Below are positions 22,101-30,322 of a stretch of DNA of 64,000 nt, in pieces. The stretch spans positions 57,488,420 to 57,552,419 of the forward strand of contig CP136062.1 in NCBI GenBank assembly GCA_032622095.1, read 5' to 3'. How positions within the stretch are numbered: the stretch's first letter is position 1; the number at the start of each line of letters is the position of its first letter. The translations under genes and the position numbers were made by a program. The notes below the pieces were generated by a model, which saw only the letters and a program-made list of their open reading frames with translations, did no database searches and had not been told where the DNA came from. Origin of the DNA: Siphonodentalium dalli (Eukaryota; Mollusca; Scaphopoda; Gadilida; Siphonodentaliidae).

Positions 22101-22662
22101 TTATGTATTTTTATAACATACTCCAGATATAGTTGTTCCTGAATAATTTTGTATTCCTCAACCCCACAACTGGTGTCGTATGATATCCCCACTTTATCCA
22201 ACAATGACTTTGCAGCTTCCCGTTGTGTAGCGCTTGATGGTCTCGTAATCCGTTTCCATTGTTGCTTCCATTCAGCAGTATCTTTTTTGTCAACATTACA
22301 CATACCAACAACGACAGCCATCGCAAAACACATGTTATCTTCTGCGTTCTGAATCAGAAGAATACTTTTCTTTACTGTTTTCATTTGATTTTTTTCACCG
22401 AATGCTCCATAATGTAATGTATGTCTTGCGGTCCCTGAAGGCATGTGTGTGACAGTGATATCAAATGTCATCTGTCCGTCATGAATGTTGAATTTTTTGT
22501 TCGATTGTGTAACATTTTATATGTTTCAAGCAATAATTCACCCGTCAGGTCTTTTGCTTCAGTGAACGGAACGTGAATCCCTAAATCTAGCCCTGGATGA
22601 AAGATGGACATTTTCATTTGATCTTTTGGTCCTGCGTCACACTCATCTTTCAAACTGTTCAC
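19110..22662 (-). pseudogene. POLB: Protein-primed type B DNA polymerase of Polinton
   Basis: Begins near MKMSIFHPGLDL (22617; alternative Met at 22662). N-terminal Cys-rich zinc modules (CEHC, CPYKC, CQKC) lie at 22000-21650. Exonuclease motifs: FFNFEC near 21570 (the usual first Asp reads Asn), AHSARGYDSQFLL near 21345, and YCKSDVDIL near 20985. Polymerase motifs: A DICSLYPSV at 20304-20284, B LMINCIWGK near 19760, and C YFDTDS near 19525. About 1,180 codons, normal for pPolB. In-frame stops at 22049, 21860, 21115 and elsewhere, plus shifts such as the T-run at 21570, break it into open pieces of 60-220 codons. It would replicate the element using a terminal protein. Confidence 0.92.
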
Positions 22663-22862
22663 CAGATCTTTGAAAAATCTGTGAACAGTTTGAAATGGCT
22701 GATGAAATTCTTAAAATGTGATGTATTCCTTTGATGTTGTTTTCAATTTCCTCGAGTATTTATCGGTTAGATTTTATATAGTATAATATTTACAATCATC
22801 ATCCATCTTTCTATTATCTCGTTCGCTTTCGCTATCTGAATATGGCACAAGGCGCTTCATTG

Positions 22863-22978
22863 TGAAATGACGACGTGATGAAAAATCGCGTCGCTTTTAT
22901 GCTCTGACACGGACATGCAGTCATCGTCCGTGTCAGAGCATAGAAGCGACGTTATTTTTCATCACGTCGTCATTTCAC
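22863..22978. repeat. 115-bp hairpin between PolB and the divergent zinc-knuckle gene
   Basis: Arms of about 50 bp: GAAATGACGACGTGATGAAAAA.. and its complement, continuing through GCGTCGCTTTTATGCTCTGA and CGGAC around a loop near ATGCAGTCATC. The arms differ at few positions. It sits in the divergent promoter interval, 31 nt before the start of the plus-strand gene. Its outer arm again holds TGACGACGT, like the end-gene promoters. Confidence 0.93.
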
Positions 22979-23009
22979 TCACGACTGAATAACGCACCGG
23001 ATGCTCACC

Positions 23010-23587
23010 ATGGATCCACGCCTGCAGAGTAACAACATACAACATTTACGAAAAATTAGAAGTTTTAAAGAATACAAAGTGGATAATACCATATGGTAAC
23101 TGTTTTAGATGCAATTCGAGTTCACATTGGGCTTTTCAATGTGATGTCGGTACGAAAAAGAATTTTGATCAGATCATCATTGATGCTGAGAGAATCTACT
23201 CCTGGGAAGTCTACTTGGACGCACACATCAGACAACGATTATCTCACACCATATGATGCTAGTTTAATGAACATTGATCAACCTGAGACATCAACTAACG
23301 AGATCGCGGATGTGAAAGCTGAACGTGGGGAACAATGCAACTCAACCGGGATATCAATTAACGAGATCGCGGATGTGAAAACTGAGAATGTTGAATTATA
23401 CGCCTCAACCGAGGTGTCAAATGATGAAATCACTATTCTAAACACGGAGGATTCGCAGATGGAAGTGATAAACGCTGTAGCCAAAGGCGCTGACGATACA
23501 GAAATTAGGCAAAACACTTTGCCTATCAGAAAGAGAAAAAGGCGTGCATCGCGAAAATCTTCCAAGAAAGTTAAAATTGGTGAATAA
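23010..23587 (+). pseudogene. Accessory gene with CCHC zinc knuckle and basic tail
   Basis: Start at 23010 in a very good context (CACCATGG). Three segments in three frames follow: MDPRLQSNNIQHLRKIRS; then CFRCNSSSHWAFQC near 23105, a perfect C-x2-C-x4-H-x4-C zinc knuckle, followed by IIIDAERIYSWEVYLD; then, after about 23250, an open tail with imperfect repeats of NEIADVK-x-E and a bipartite-looking basic end (RKRKRRASRKSSKKVK). Total about 190 codons. Frame breaks near 23093 and 23250. AATAAA overlaps the stop codon, so an ordinary poly(A) end is likely. Nucleic-acid binding in the nucleus is inferred from the knuckle and tail. Transcribed away from PolB. Confidence 0.6.
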
Positions 23588-23630
23588 AATATTATTTATT
23601 TTATTTGCTTGTTGCGTTTTTTAGCAATGT

Positions 23631-23675
23631 CAGAGTATTCTTTACGATAAATTGGGTGGCCCTGAAAAGGTCCTT
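23631..23675 (-). terminator. Histone-type mRNA 3' processing signal, gene B
   Basis: On the minus strand, exactly 13 nt after the stop of gene B: GGACCT-TTTC-AGGGCC (23673-23658) then ACCCA. The stem has one A/G mismatch relative to the signal at 10704-10719. About 14 nt later is CGTAAAGAATA, in the place and style of the histone downstream element. Confidence 0.8.
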
Positions 23676-23686
23676 TTTTTGCTGAG

Positions 23687-23968
23687 TCAATAAAATTCAG
23701 ATAAATCAGGATAAAGTCCTCCGTTGTTGTATGTGGGCCTCCAGTATGGATCCTGCCCATATTCCGCTGCCTCAGTGGTAATCCAACTTGGCAGCGGTCT
23801 TGGAGGATTATATCCAGACAAATCTGGACATAATCCTCCCTTATACGTGGGTTTTCCCTCTGGATTTGGCACGTACACCTTGGGAGGACTAGGCCTCCGT
23901 CTTTGTAGGAATTCTTGAATCCCAGCTCTAATCTGTGTCTTGTGCTCCTCCGAATCTCTCTCTAACAT
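23687..23968 (-). CDS. Polinton accessory gene B, 93 aa, with duplicated GGLxPDLS motif
   Basis: Intact short gene starting MLERDSEEHKTQIRAGI at 23968. A charged helical N-terminus leads into a proline/tyrosine-rich body. A motif occurs twice: PTYKGGLCPDLSGYNPP near residue 55 and PTYNNGGLYPDLSEFY at the C-terminus. The second contains YPDL, the form of YPxL late-domain motifs that bind ALIX; the resemblance is a short linear match only. The promoter module lies at 24052-24100, and a hairpin (23973-24001) sits just before the ATG. The 3' end is histone-type. Not recognised as a known family. No break. Confidence 0.6.
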   Translation of the reverse strand: MLERDSEEHKTQIRAGIQEFLQRRRPSPPKVYVPNPEGKPTYKGGLCPDLSGYNPPRPLPSWITTEAAEYGQDPYWRPTYNNGGLYPDLSEFY

Positions 23969-23972
23969 TCTT

Positions 23973-24001
23973 CTGCCAATGCTTTAATCGAGCATTGGCA
24001 G
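23973..24001. repeat. 29-bp hairpin just upstream of gene B
   Basis: CTGCCAATGCT-TTAATCG-AGCATTGGCAG: perfect 11-bp arms with a 7-nt loop, 4 nt from the ATG, so it lies in the 5' UTR of gene B and could fold in the mRNA. Confidence 0.85.
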
Positions 24002-24051
24002 GGAATTTTAGCAAAATTATCTCTTTCAGTTCAGAGAACTGACACTTCGCT

Positions 24052-24105
24052 CCATATTATATGAAACGCGTGGACGTCGTTGACGACGCCATTGCGTTTT
24101 CAATA
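24052..24105 (-). promoter_or_regulatory. Promoter of gene B, possibly bidirectional
   Basis: On the minus strand CAATGGCGTCGTCAACGACG then TCCACGCGTTTCATATAATA repeats the module in front of A1 (CAATGACGTCGTCAAACGACG .. CGCGTTTTACATATAATA). The palindromic core CGTCGTTGACGACG can be read both ways. A truncated copy of gene A2's start follows on the plus strand at 24146, so it may once have served both genes. Confidence 0.6.
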
Positions 24106-24130
24106 AAAAATTAAACACACATCCACCATT

Positions 24131-24428
24131 CTTCATTCAGTCCGAAATGGATTACCGAAATCTGCATCGGAGCTATTTGGAGGTGGGGTTGGTGGTGAGG
24201 GGTATCTTTTATTGAAATATGTTATGAAATAATGGTAAAATGATACATATCAAATTTTCCCGAGTCAAATCGGTGTTTTATTCATATAAATATGTTTTTG
24301 ACAGAAAAAGAAACACACTTGATTTGACGTTCGGGAAATTTGGTAGAAAAATACAATTCTTCATTCAGTCCGAAATGGATTACCGAAATCTGTATCGGAG
24401 CTATTTGGAGGAGGGGTTGGTGGTGAGA
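24131..24428 (+). repeat. Duplicated 5' end of gene A2 (24131-24202 and 24357-24428)
   Basis: A 72-bp segment starting TTCTTCATTCAGTCCGAAATG and including the first codons of A2 occurs twice, 226 bp apart. The first copy breaks off after about 20 codons. The interval between copies carries the A2 upstream block. Confidence 0.9.
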
Positions 24429-24798
24429 GATGTCTTTGGGGATGAAGCACAGATTATCTGGAAGTCTTTGAGCTTAGCGACAAGGGGTTCTGTAGATAAC
24501 TTCTTCGATATCTACAGATATACCGTTATGCTGATGACAGACCACAGAGATCGGGTTTTCGGATTACCACCACGGTGGTGCGGATACACCAGATTGCTGG
24601 GAGCGTCAAGACTGATGGTGCATCTCGCGGCTACCTTATTGCAGCGTTCTATCGTGATTTTCTCAGGGAGCAGGATTTACGAATTCTTGCCGCCCTGGAG
24701 AATACAGACAGGTCAGCCGTGCAATGCTGCCATTTGGTTACGATGTTCTGAAGATCAGGTTTATTTGACACCCGAATACACAGTGCGGTTTCTTTTGA
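24375..24798 (+). pseudogene. Polinton accessory gene A2, paralog of A1
   Basis: Starts MDYRNLYRSYLEEG at 24375. The first part (IIWKSLSLATRG, NFFDIYR) parallels A1 (VVWKTLSWAVYG, then FFELF). The middle continues in another frame (VRIHQIAGS, YLIAAFYRDFLREQDLRILAAL), and the end in a third frame (GYDVLKI, CGFF) to a TGA at 24796-24798. The span is 424 nt against 423 nt for A1. The longer open frame to 24944 is read-through past the true end. The upstream block at 24318-24350 is shared with A1. Decayed histone-type 3' signal follows. Function unknown. Confidence 0.6.
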
Positions 24799-24810
24799 AA
24801 CCATTCAAAA

Positions 24811-24847
24811 CGATCCTTTCAGGGCCTCACAAATTTTTCGAAAGATA
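24811..24847 (+). terminator. Decayed histone-type 3' signal, gene A2
   Basis: Thirteen nt after the A2 stop: CAAAAC, then GATCCTTTCAGGGCC (24812-24826), then TCACAAA. About 14 nt later comes TTCGAAAGATA (24837-24847). The 3' half of the stem, loop and downstream purines match the intact signal at 10704. The 5' half of the stem has lost bases. Confidence 0.6.
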
Positions 24848-24884
24848 CGCTCTAGCATTGCTTTCGTACGATTTGTTTATTCTT

Positions 24885-24992
24885 CCTGAACTTGGAGAGA
24901 ATGTTCACATAATTTCTCAAAGAATACTTGTTCATTCATCCTGAACTTGGAGATAATGTTCACATAATTTATCAATGAATACTTCCCGAACA
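24885..24992. repeat. 55-bp tandem duplication
   Basis: CCTGAACTTGGAGAGAATG.. is repeated from 24940 with few changes, just beyond gene A2. Confidence 0.85.
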
Positions 24993-25074
24993 ATAAAAAA
25001 AACACTATCGCCCCCTTCATATCTATAATCCAATCTGAGCAAATGCCATCTCTACGCCCAGTATAAGAACCTAT

Positions 25075-26126
25075 CTACGATGCCTGACACTTGTTAGGGT
25101 TAATTTTCAAACCTGAAAAATTTGCGAATAGTGTTAATACATTGTATACTTCCCTTAGACTTTCTTCTCTACCGTCTGAGATGAGAGTTGTGTCGTCTGC
25201 ATACTGTGTGGTTTTATATTCAAAATTGCCGAGGTTAATACCTTTGATGCGTTTATTAGATTTGATCATGATAGCTAAGATTTCTGCGCATATCATAAAA
25301 ATATAAGGCGAAAATGGGTCACCCTGCCGACACAGCCACGGTTTAGTTGAACGCTCTGAGATATATGTCCATTTATCAGAATATATGAGTTGATATTTTT
25401 GTAGAAAGTATAAATCCATTTGTTTATGTCATCACCAAAGTTAAAAAGGTCAAGACATTTATTTATAAATTTCCATGATACTGAGTCAAATGCCTTTTCA
25501 AAATCTAGCAGGAGCAGAAGACCAAGTTTATCAGCTAATTTTGTCTTATGAATAATATCATAAATTAATCTAGTGTTGTCTCCAATATACCGATTTTTTA
25601 AGAAACCAGTTTGGTCATGGCTGATTATATCACGTAGAACATTTTTCATTCGTTCAGCTATACAAGAAGATGTTAGTTTATATGTTATATTTAACAGAGA
25701 TATCGGACGCCAGTTCTTCAAAAGATGTCTCTCTTTATCTTTTTTCGGAAGAAGAGTAATAAGTCCTTGTTTTGGGGTTATCGATAATTCACCAGTATCA
25801 CATGCTTCACGAAGGGACTCACAAAGAATTTGACCTAAGTTTTGCCCAAAAAAAATCCAAAACTCATACGGAAATCCATCCAGACCGCTGCACTTATCAT
25901 ATTGTGATCTTTTCAATGGGTTTGTTAGTTCGTTTAGAGTTATTGGTCCTTCTATGCTATTTGCAATATTGTTTATTAGTACTGGGTAAGTTTCTTCACC
26001 GAGGATAGCGCTAATATCAAAATCGGTTGTTTTTGTAGATGCATATAAAGTACTGTAAAATGTTCTTGCTTCGTTCATTATGTCGGACTGATTATCAATG
26101 GTTTTACCAGTGGAGTCGGTGAGCAT
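25075..26126 (-). pseudogene. LINE reverse transcriptase (L1/Tx1-like)
   Basis: Minus-strand reverse transcriptase of a non-LTR retrotransposon. An open 277-aa part (26126-25293) contains GLDGFPYEFW, PKKDKERHLLKNWRPISLLN, FLKNRYIGDNTRLIYD and palm motif A LLLLDFEKAFDSVSW (near 25500). A second part (25419-25075) contains RQGDPFSPYIFMICAEIL and the catalytic QYADDTTLI (near 25215). They join with one frameshift near 25320. The remainder of the protein is absent: the sequence ends near 25075, close to Polinton gene A2. Motif style points to the L1/Tx1 side. Truncated and dead. Confidence 0.9.
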
Positions 26127-26210
26127 CGATAAAAGTTTTAGAAATGCAATTGCGCTTTTCGAGATTCAACAAATATTTTGTGGCTTTTTCACCGTTTTCA
26201 GTCTACCTCC

Positions 26211-26229
26211 CCCCCCCCCCCCCCCCCCC
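26211..26229. other. Poly-C tract
   Basis: A run of about 17-19 C between the RT and endonuclease parts of the LINE. A similar run of 13 C occurs at 28441-28453. Length is likely to be unstable in reads. Confidence 0.8.
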
Positions 26230-26499
26230 TCGTATCTTCTTTTCTAATTTCATAGAGCTCAGAGTCTATTTTTTGTAATTTTCCAATAATTCATCTCTTT
26301 CTGTTATACCTTGTTATCGACAATTGTTTCCAATTTTACTTTATTTTTGTTTAATTCGTCCTCTTTCTTTTTGCGTTCTCTTTTTCGTTTTGCTGCGAAA
26401 TTTATTGTTTCACCTCTTATATCCCGTAAGAGGGTGTCTAAAAATAAACGTTTACTAATTGTACAGGTAACATGACTTGTATTTTCTTCACATATATTC

Positions 26500-27010
26500 A
26501 GTTTATATTCGTACACCTTAGTTTATTTATTTCTATTATAGAATGCACCAATACTGCATATTCATTGTCACGAAGTAAGGATGTGTTAAATTTCCAATAA
26601 CCTCGACCTCTCACAATTGTATTTAATTTTAATGTGAGTGATATTATGGAATGATCAGAGCGGTATCCCGATAATATATTGGTCCCTGTGCCAAGATCTT
26701 CAGATATCATAAAGTAATCTAGTCTAGCAATTTTTATTGGAGATTGCGTACCAAATTGTTGGTACTCTGGAGTAACAAATTGTTGGTACTCTGAAGTCCC
26801 ATATATTGTTGGTACTCTGGAGTACCAAATTGTTGGTAGTCTGGAGTGCCACATATCAAGACAGGTACTCTGGTACTCAAATATATAGGTACTATGTGGA
26901 GAACATGCCCAGGTACCAAGCACTCGAAATTGCGAAAAATGTCCGACGGAAAATTTAGCAATGTGGCCTGTTAGATTCAAAATGATGCGTTTAAATGTCG
27001 AATTAAGTAC
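26500..27010 (-). pseudogene. LINE endonuclease C-terminal part with inserted minisatellite
   Basis: The minus strand encodes IKIARLDYFMISEDLG, GYRSDHSIISLTL and RGRGYWKFNTSLL near 26740-26580, the end of the endonuclease of an L1/Tx1-like LINE, in line with the RT at 25075-26126. Upstream (26745-26875) the frame is filled by short repeats giving YQQFGTPEYQQ, so the earlier endonuclease motifs are lost or displaced. Confidence 0.7.
26745..26875. repeat. Short minisatellite in the LINE endonuclease
   Basis: About five degenerate copies of TTGTTGGTACTCTGGAGTACC-type units (21-27 bp) in tandem. Confidence 0.8.
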
Positions 27011-27040
27011 AAAACTTCGATCGAGGTTCATCGAGATCAT

Positions 27041-27651
27041 GTAATCAGTTACATGGACTCCATTGCATAGTGGAAAATGAAATAATCCAAATTATATTAC
27101 TTGTATTATTATAAAACCTTGATCGTGTTTTGTGTACTTAATTCAAGGTTAGTACCTCTATTTCAGAGTTTCCCCGACATGTTCCCTGCGCGTGAAGTAA
27201 AGTTTGTCTGAATGTCTAAAATAATCGGCCAAATTTCTTAATTTGTGTGTAATAATACTAAAGTAAACATTGCTATGACCATACGTAAACGTAGTAAATC
27301 CCACGTACATGTAGATTAAATCTATATGGAAGTTTGAGATCCAAAATACAGTTATAATAACTACCGCTTTTGAATTATCCCGGTATCGAAATTAGTCGAC
27401 GAAATTGCTGTGACACAGATAAAAGGAAAGAAACACATTTCTCCTCGTGTTCAAATAGAACTTTCGAAGAGATGTTATTTTGTGCGACACTGTTCACATT
27501 TTCACATCGGTATCTACTCGATGTGTCTGTCTACCGGTAACACCTAATATATTGTCTGCTTGATAGCGTGGAGATATAATAAAATTACATTACAATATGC
27601 TCCAAGTTGTGTGTTGAAGTTCGGCAGCGTTGAAAAAATTCGGGAACATGT
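27041..27651. other. No feature recognised
   Basis: Mixed AT-rich sequence between the LINE and the inverted minisatellite. No repeat or coding signal found. Confidence 0.4.
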
Positions 27652-27776
27652 CTCTATTCCGAAGGTTCGCTCTTCCGAAGGTTCACTATTCCGAAGGTTC
27701 ACTACTCCGAAGGTTCGCTATTTCGAAGGTTCTCTATTCCGAAGGTTCGCTATTCCGAAGATTTTTTCCCCAAAGG
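27652..27776. repeat. 16-bp minisatellite, forward block
   Basis: About eight copies of ATTCCGAAGGTTCGCT-type units. The same unit appears in reverse complement at 28968-29086. Confidence 0.9.
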
Positions 27777-27789
27777 TTAATTCTATATT

Positions 27790-28960
27790 CAAGTATTGAG
27801 AGGGTTCTTTATCACGAAGACTCTTTTTTATGAAGGAAATAACTTAAAACATTGAAACAATAAATGTTATTTCTTATTTTTTCGCGGGTTTCCTTGAGAT
27901 TTAATGTCATTACGTATAATGTTATTTTCCAATACATATCCACGTCAGGCAGTCCACACAATTGCTCTTCCCATGCGATTTAATGTCATCGCGTATGGCG
28001 TTATATCTCAATAATCTTACAGGCAACAATACGCCAGCTAAAGGCGGGATTAAAACAGCGGGACTATAACTCTTAATGAATACTGCGAAGCAGAATGTCG
28101 TTGAATAGATGGGTATGAGTTGAACCTAAAACGGCAATTGTGAATTTGTATTGAATTGTAAGGCCCACTTAATTTTCGAGTCATCGGCTATTTTTATAGT
28201 GCCTTGATATCAGGTTTTAAACACAATCTGTGCCATAAAAAATATGAATAAAACACTATATATAGTTCATCACCATTCCAAACGTCTGTATCAGAAGATG
28301 CCTCTAGAGAAATAGAAAACATCTTAAATCATAAAAAGATTTCCCCGTTATATGTCATGGCTCTCAGAATGCAACAGAATTCAACCTAATGTATTTTCAA
28401 TTGAAGGGGAATAACATTATCTTTAAAATATAGAGTTACCCCCCCCCCCCCCCTCTCCATTGAAAATAATACACTTTACTTTGCGCAACAAAACCAGATG
28501 AACCGTAAGCACAAAAACAAGTCGTTAACTCAACAAAAACAACATGTTCACAGTTTGTTACACCGGATAAGCTGATAATACAGTGTTAGAGAGCTTCATA
28601 TATCAAATGGTATATATAGTGGCATATATTTTATATATGTGATCTGGGGGTTCGAAAATTAAGTGGGCCTTGAATGTTGATGTTTTTTTTTCAAATACAG
28701 ATTGCCAGTTCGGAAAAACTATATCTCTTACATGTAGTTTATTTCAGTCATCGTGTTTTTAACTTTCCATAATGAACAATAAACTGATACTCTTTTCTTG
28801 CTATTAATAACCGATATCTAGGACAATTTGGGAATTAGAAGTGGATGTATAAATGTACTATATATGAATACTAGCGTAATCGTATTTTTCATTCCTCGTG
28901 TGGTTTTTGTGGTGCACTGGGGTGCAAATTTTGATTCATTTCTGGTTAAATACGCCCAGA
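27790..28960. other. Interval bounded by inverted minisatellites
   Basis: No gene seen. TTTAATGTCAT(C/T)(A/G)CGTAT repeats near 27901 and 27980, and GGCCCACTTAATTTTCGA near 28163 recurs inverted near 28655 (TTCGAAAATTAAGTGGGCC), giving an inner inverted repeat of about 500 bp. The whole may be a nested non-autonomous DNA element. Confidence 0.45.
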
Positions 28961-28967
28961 ATAGAAA

Positions 28968-29086
28968 ACCTTCGGAATGGCGAACCTTCGGAATAATCAA
29001 CCTTCGGAATAGGGAACTTTCGTAATAATGAACCTTCGGAATAGCGAAACTTCGGAATAATGAACCTTCGGAATAGAGAACCCTAC
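28968..29086. repeat. 16-bp minisatellite, inverted block
   Basis: About seven copies of AACCTTCGGAATAGCG-type units, the reverse complement of the block at 27652-27776. Confidence 0.9.
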
Positions 29087-29367
29087 CCAAACATTTACAC
29101 CGATAATGTGACTTATAAGTTAATAACAAAGTGATGTGACACATAACCGCACTGCATGTGGAGTGATTACAGAGTGTGCTGCAGTATGTATAGCTCAGGA
29201 TATGTTGCTACACAGCTTAGTCATGTAGTCCAAAAATATCCAACGTCTATTCAAATCTGATATGCAAATGCTCATTTGCATAAGTTGGTGGGAATTGAGA
29301 GAGCACATGGTGACGTCATATAGTATAATACAGTTCACAATCTGAAGGAACAACAGTCTGTTGCAGT

Positions 29368-30060
29368 CATGTCGCAATCATATGGGTGCTCTTCCCATAT
29401 CCCAACTCAAGAACACATTGTGGCATTAAGAACTAACCACGATTGAACATAGTGACATTAACGGATTGACAGACCCATGTCATCGTGTATGTCGCAAGCA
29501 TATGAACGTACGCATTTTACACTATCTCAATATGTGGGGTATATACACAAAACCGCACGCGTGTATACATAAAGGACAGCACGTTCAGTCAATACCCTAA
29601 GTGTTATCCTTACGCGACGCAGGCATGCACATTCACAAAAATTTAGTAACACCATAGTCAAAATATTGTACCCAATTACAGGTTATGTCACAACGTTAAG
29701 ACTTTATTTGTTTGTGTGTAATGCGTTCCTACATCAACAAATTGTAAACTGCGCTACTACGTCAATAAAGCAATTTTCAGTCAATATATACCAGGATTTG
29801 TTGATCAATGTCGCAACCATGTGGGCGCACCTTCCAGAATATCGACTTATCCCAACTGTGGAAAGCAATGTGAAATTAAGAACTAGCCACGATTGAATTC
29901 AGTATACCACTACCGGTTGGACAGACTATTTCCATAACTAGTGTATGTCGCAAGCATATGGATGCACTTATGACACGATATCAATATCGCACGCTTGGTA
30001 TGGAATATACTAGAAAAACCGCGCGTGTGGGTTACTGTTGTCAGTATATCGGACGAGTTC
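29368..30060. repeat. Diverged direct duplication, about 450 bp apart
   Basis: Segments near 29368-29580 and 29808-30030 share GTCGCAA.CATGTGGGCGC-like starts, AAGAACTA.CCACGATTGAA, GTGTATGTCGCAAGCATATG and ACCGC.CG.GTG in the same order. Divergence is high. No coding capacity recognised. Confidence 0.65.
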
Positions 30061-30322
30061 AATTGTGTAGGATAGCACAATCTGCCAAAAACATTATTGT
30101 TCCCCTTAAGAGACACGTGCATGAGTGTCATACACTATCGGCCAGTAACACACATGCACGCGGGTCTGTTTACAACACGCTCGACCGATATATTCTAACT
30201 GACTCTTTCCCACAGATGTCTCTACGTCCCTGCAAGATGAATGTTGCCTAACACTGTTTCTTCACTGAAAGTGCTCAATTTCAGGTAAAAACGCATAGAT
30301 TTAACCATAAAACCTGAAAATG

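Larger units (their letters stand above)
10681..24850 (-). mobile_element. Decayed Polinton/Maverick (adintovirus-like) element, approximate limits
   Basis: All hallmark Polinton genes occur in a compact minus-strand block. In transcription order these are protein-primed PolB, an unknown ORF, packaging ATPase, small hydrophobic virion proteins, a conserved minor protein, integrase, penton, pVI-like protein, major capsid, a Cys-rich small protein and protease. Accessory genes lie at both ends. Every core gene except the unknown ORF at 18524-19123 carries stops or frameshifts, so this is a fossil endogenous virus-like element. I could not find terminal inverted repeats or the expected 6-bp target duplication. 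The limits given are the outermost processing signals. Confidence 0.9.

Noticed and set aside
24799-24944. Gene A2 extending to 24944
   Set aside because: The frame to 24944 continues only because the early frame is followed past a shift. The conserved end and the histone-type signal place the true stop at 24798.
10681-24992. Terminal inverted repeats and 6-bp target duplication of the Polinton
   Set aside because: I compared sequence outside A1 with that outside A2 and saw no inverted match of useful length. The ends remain undefined.
26211-26229. Poly-C as a functional element
   Set aside because: A simple homopolymer inside a dead LINE; more likely slippage or a reading artefact.
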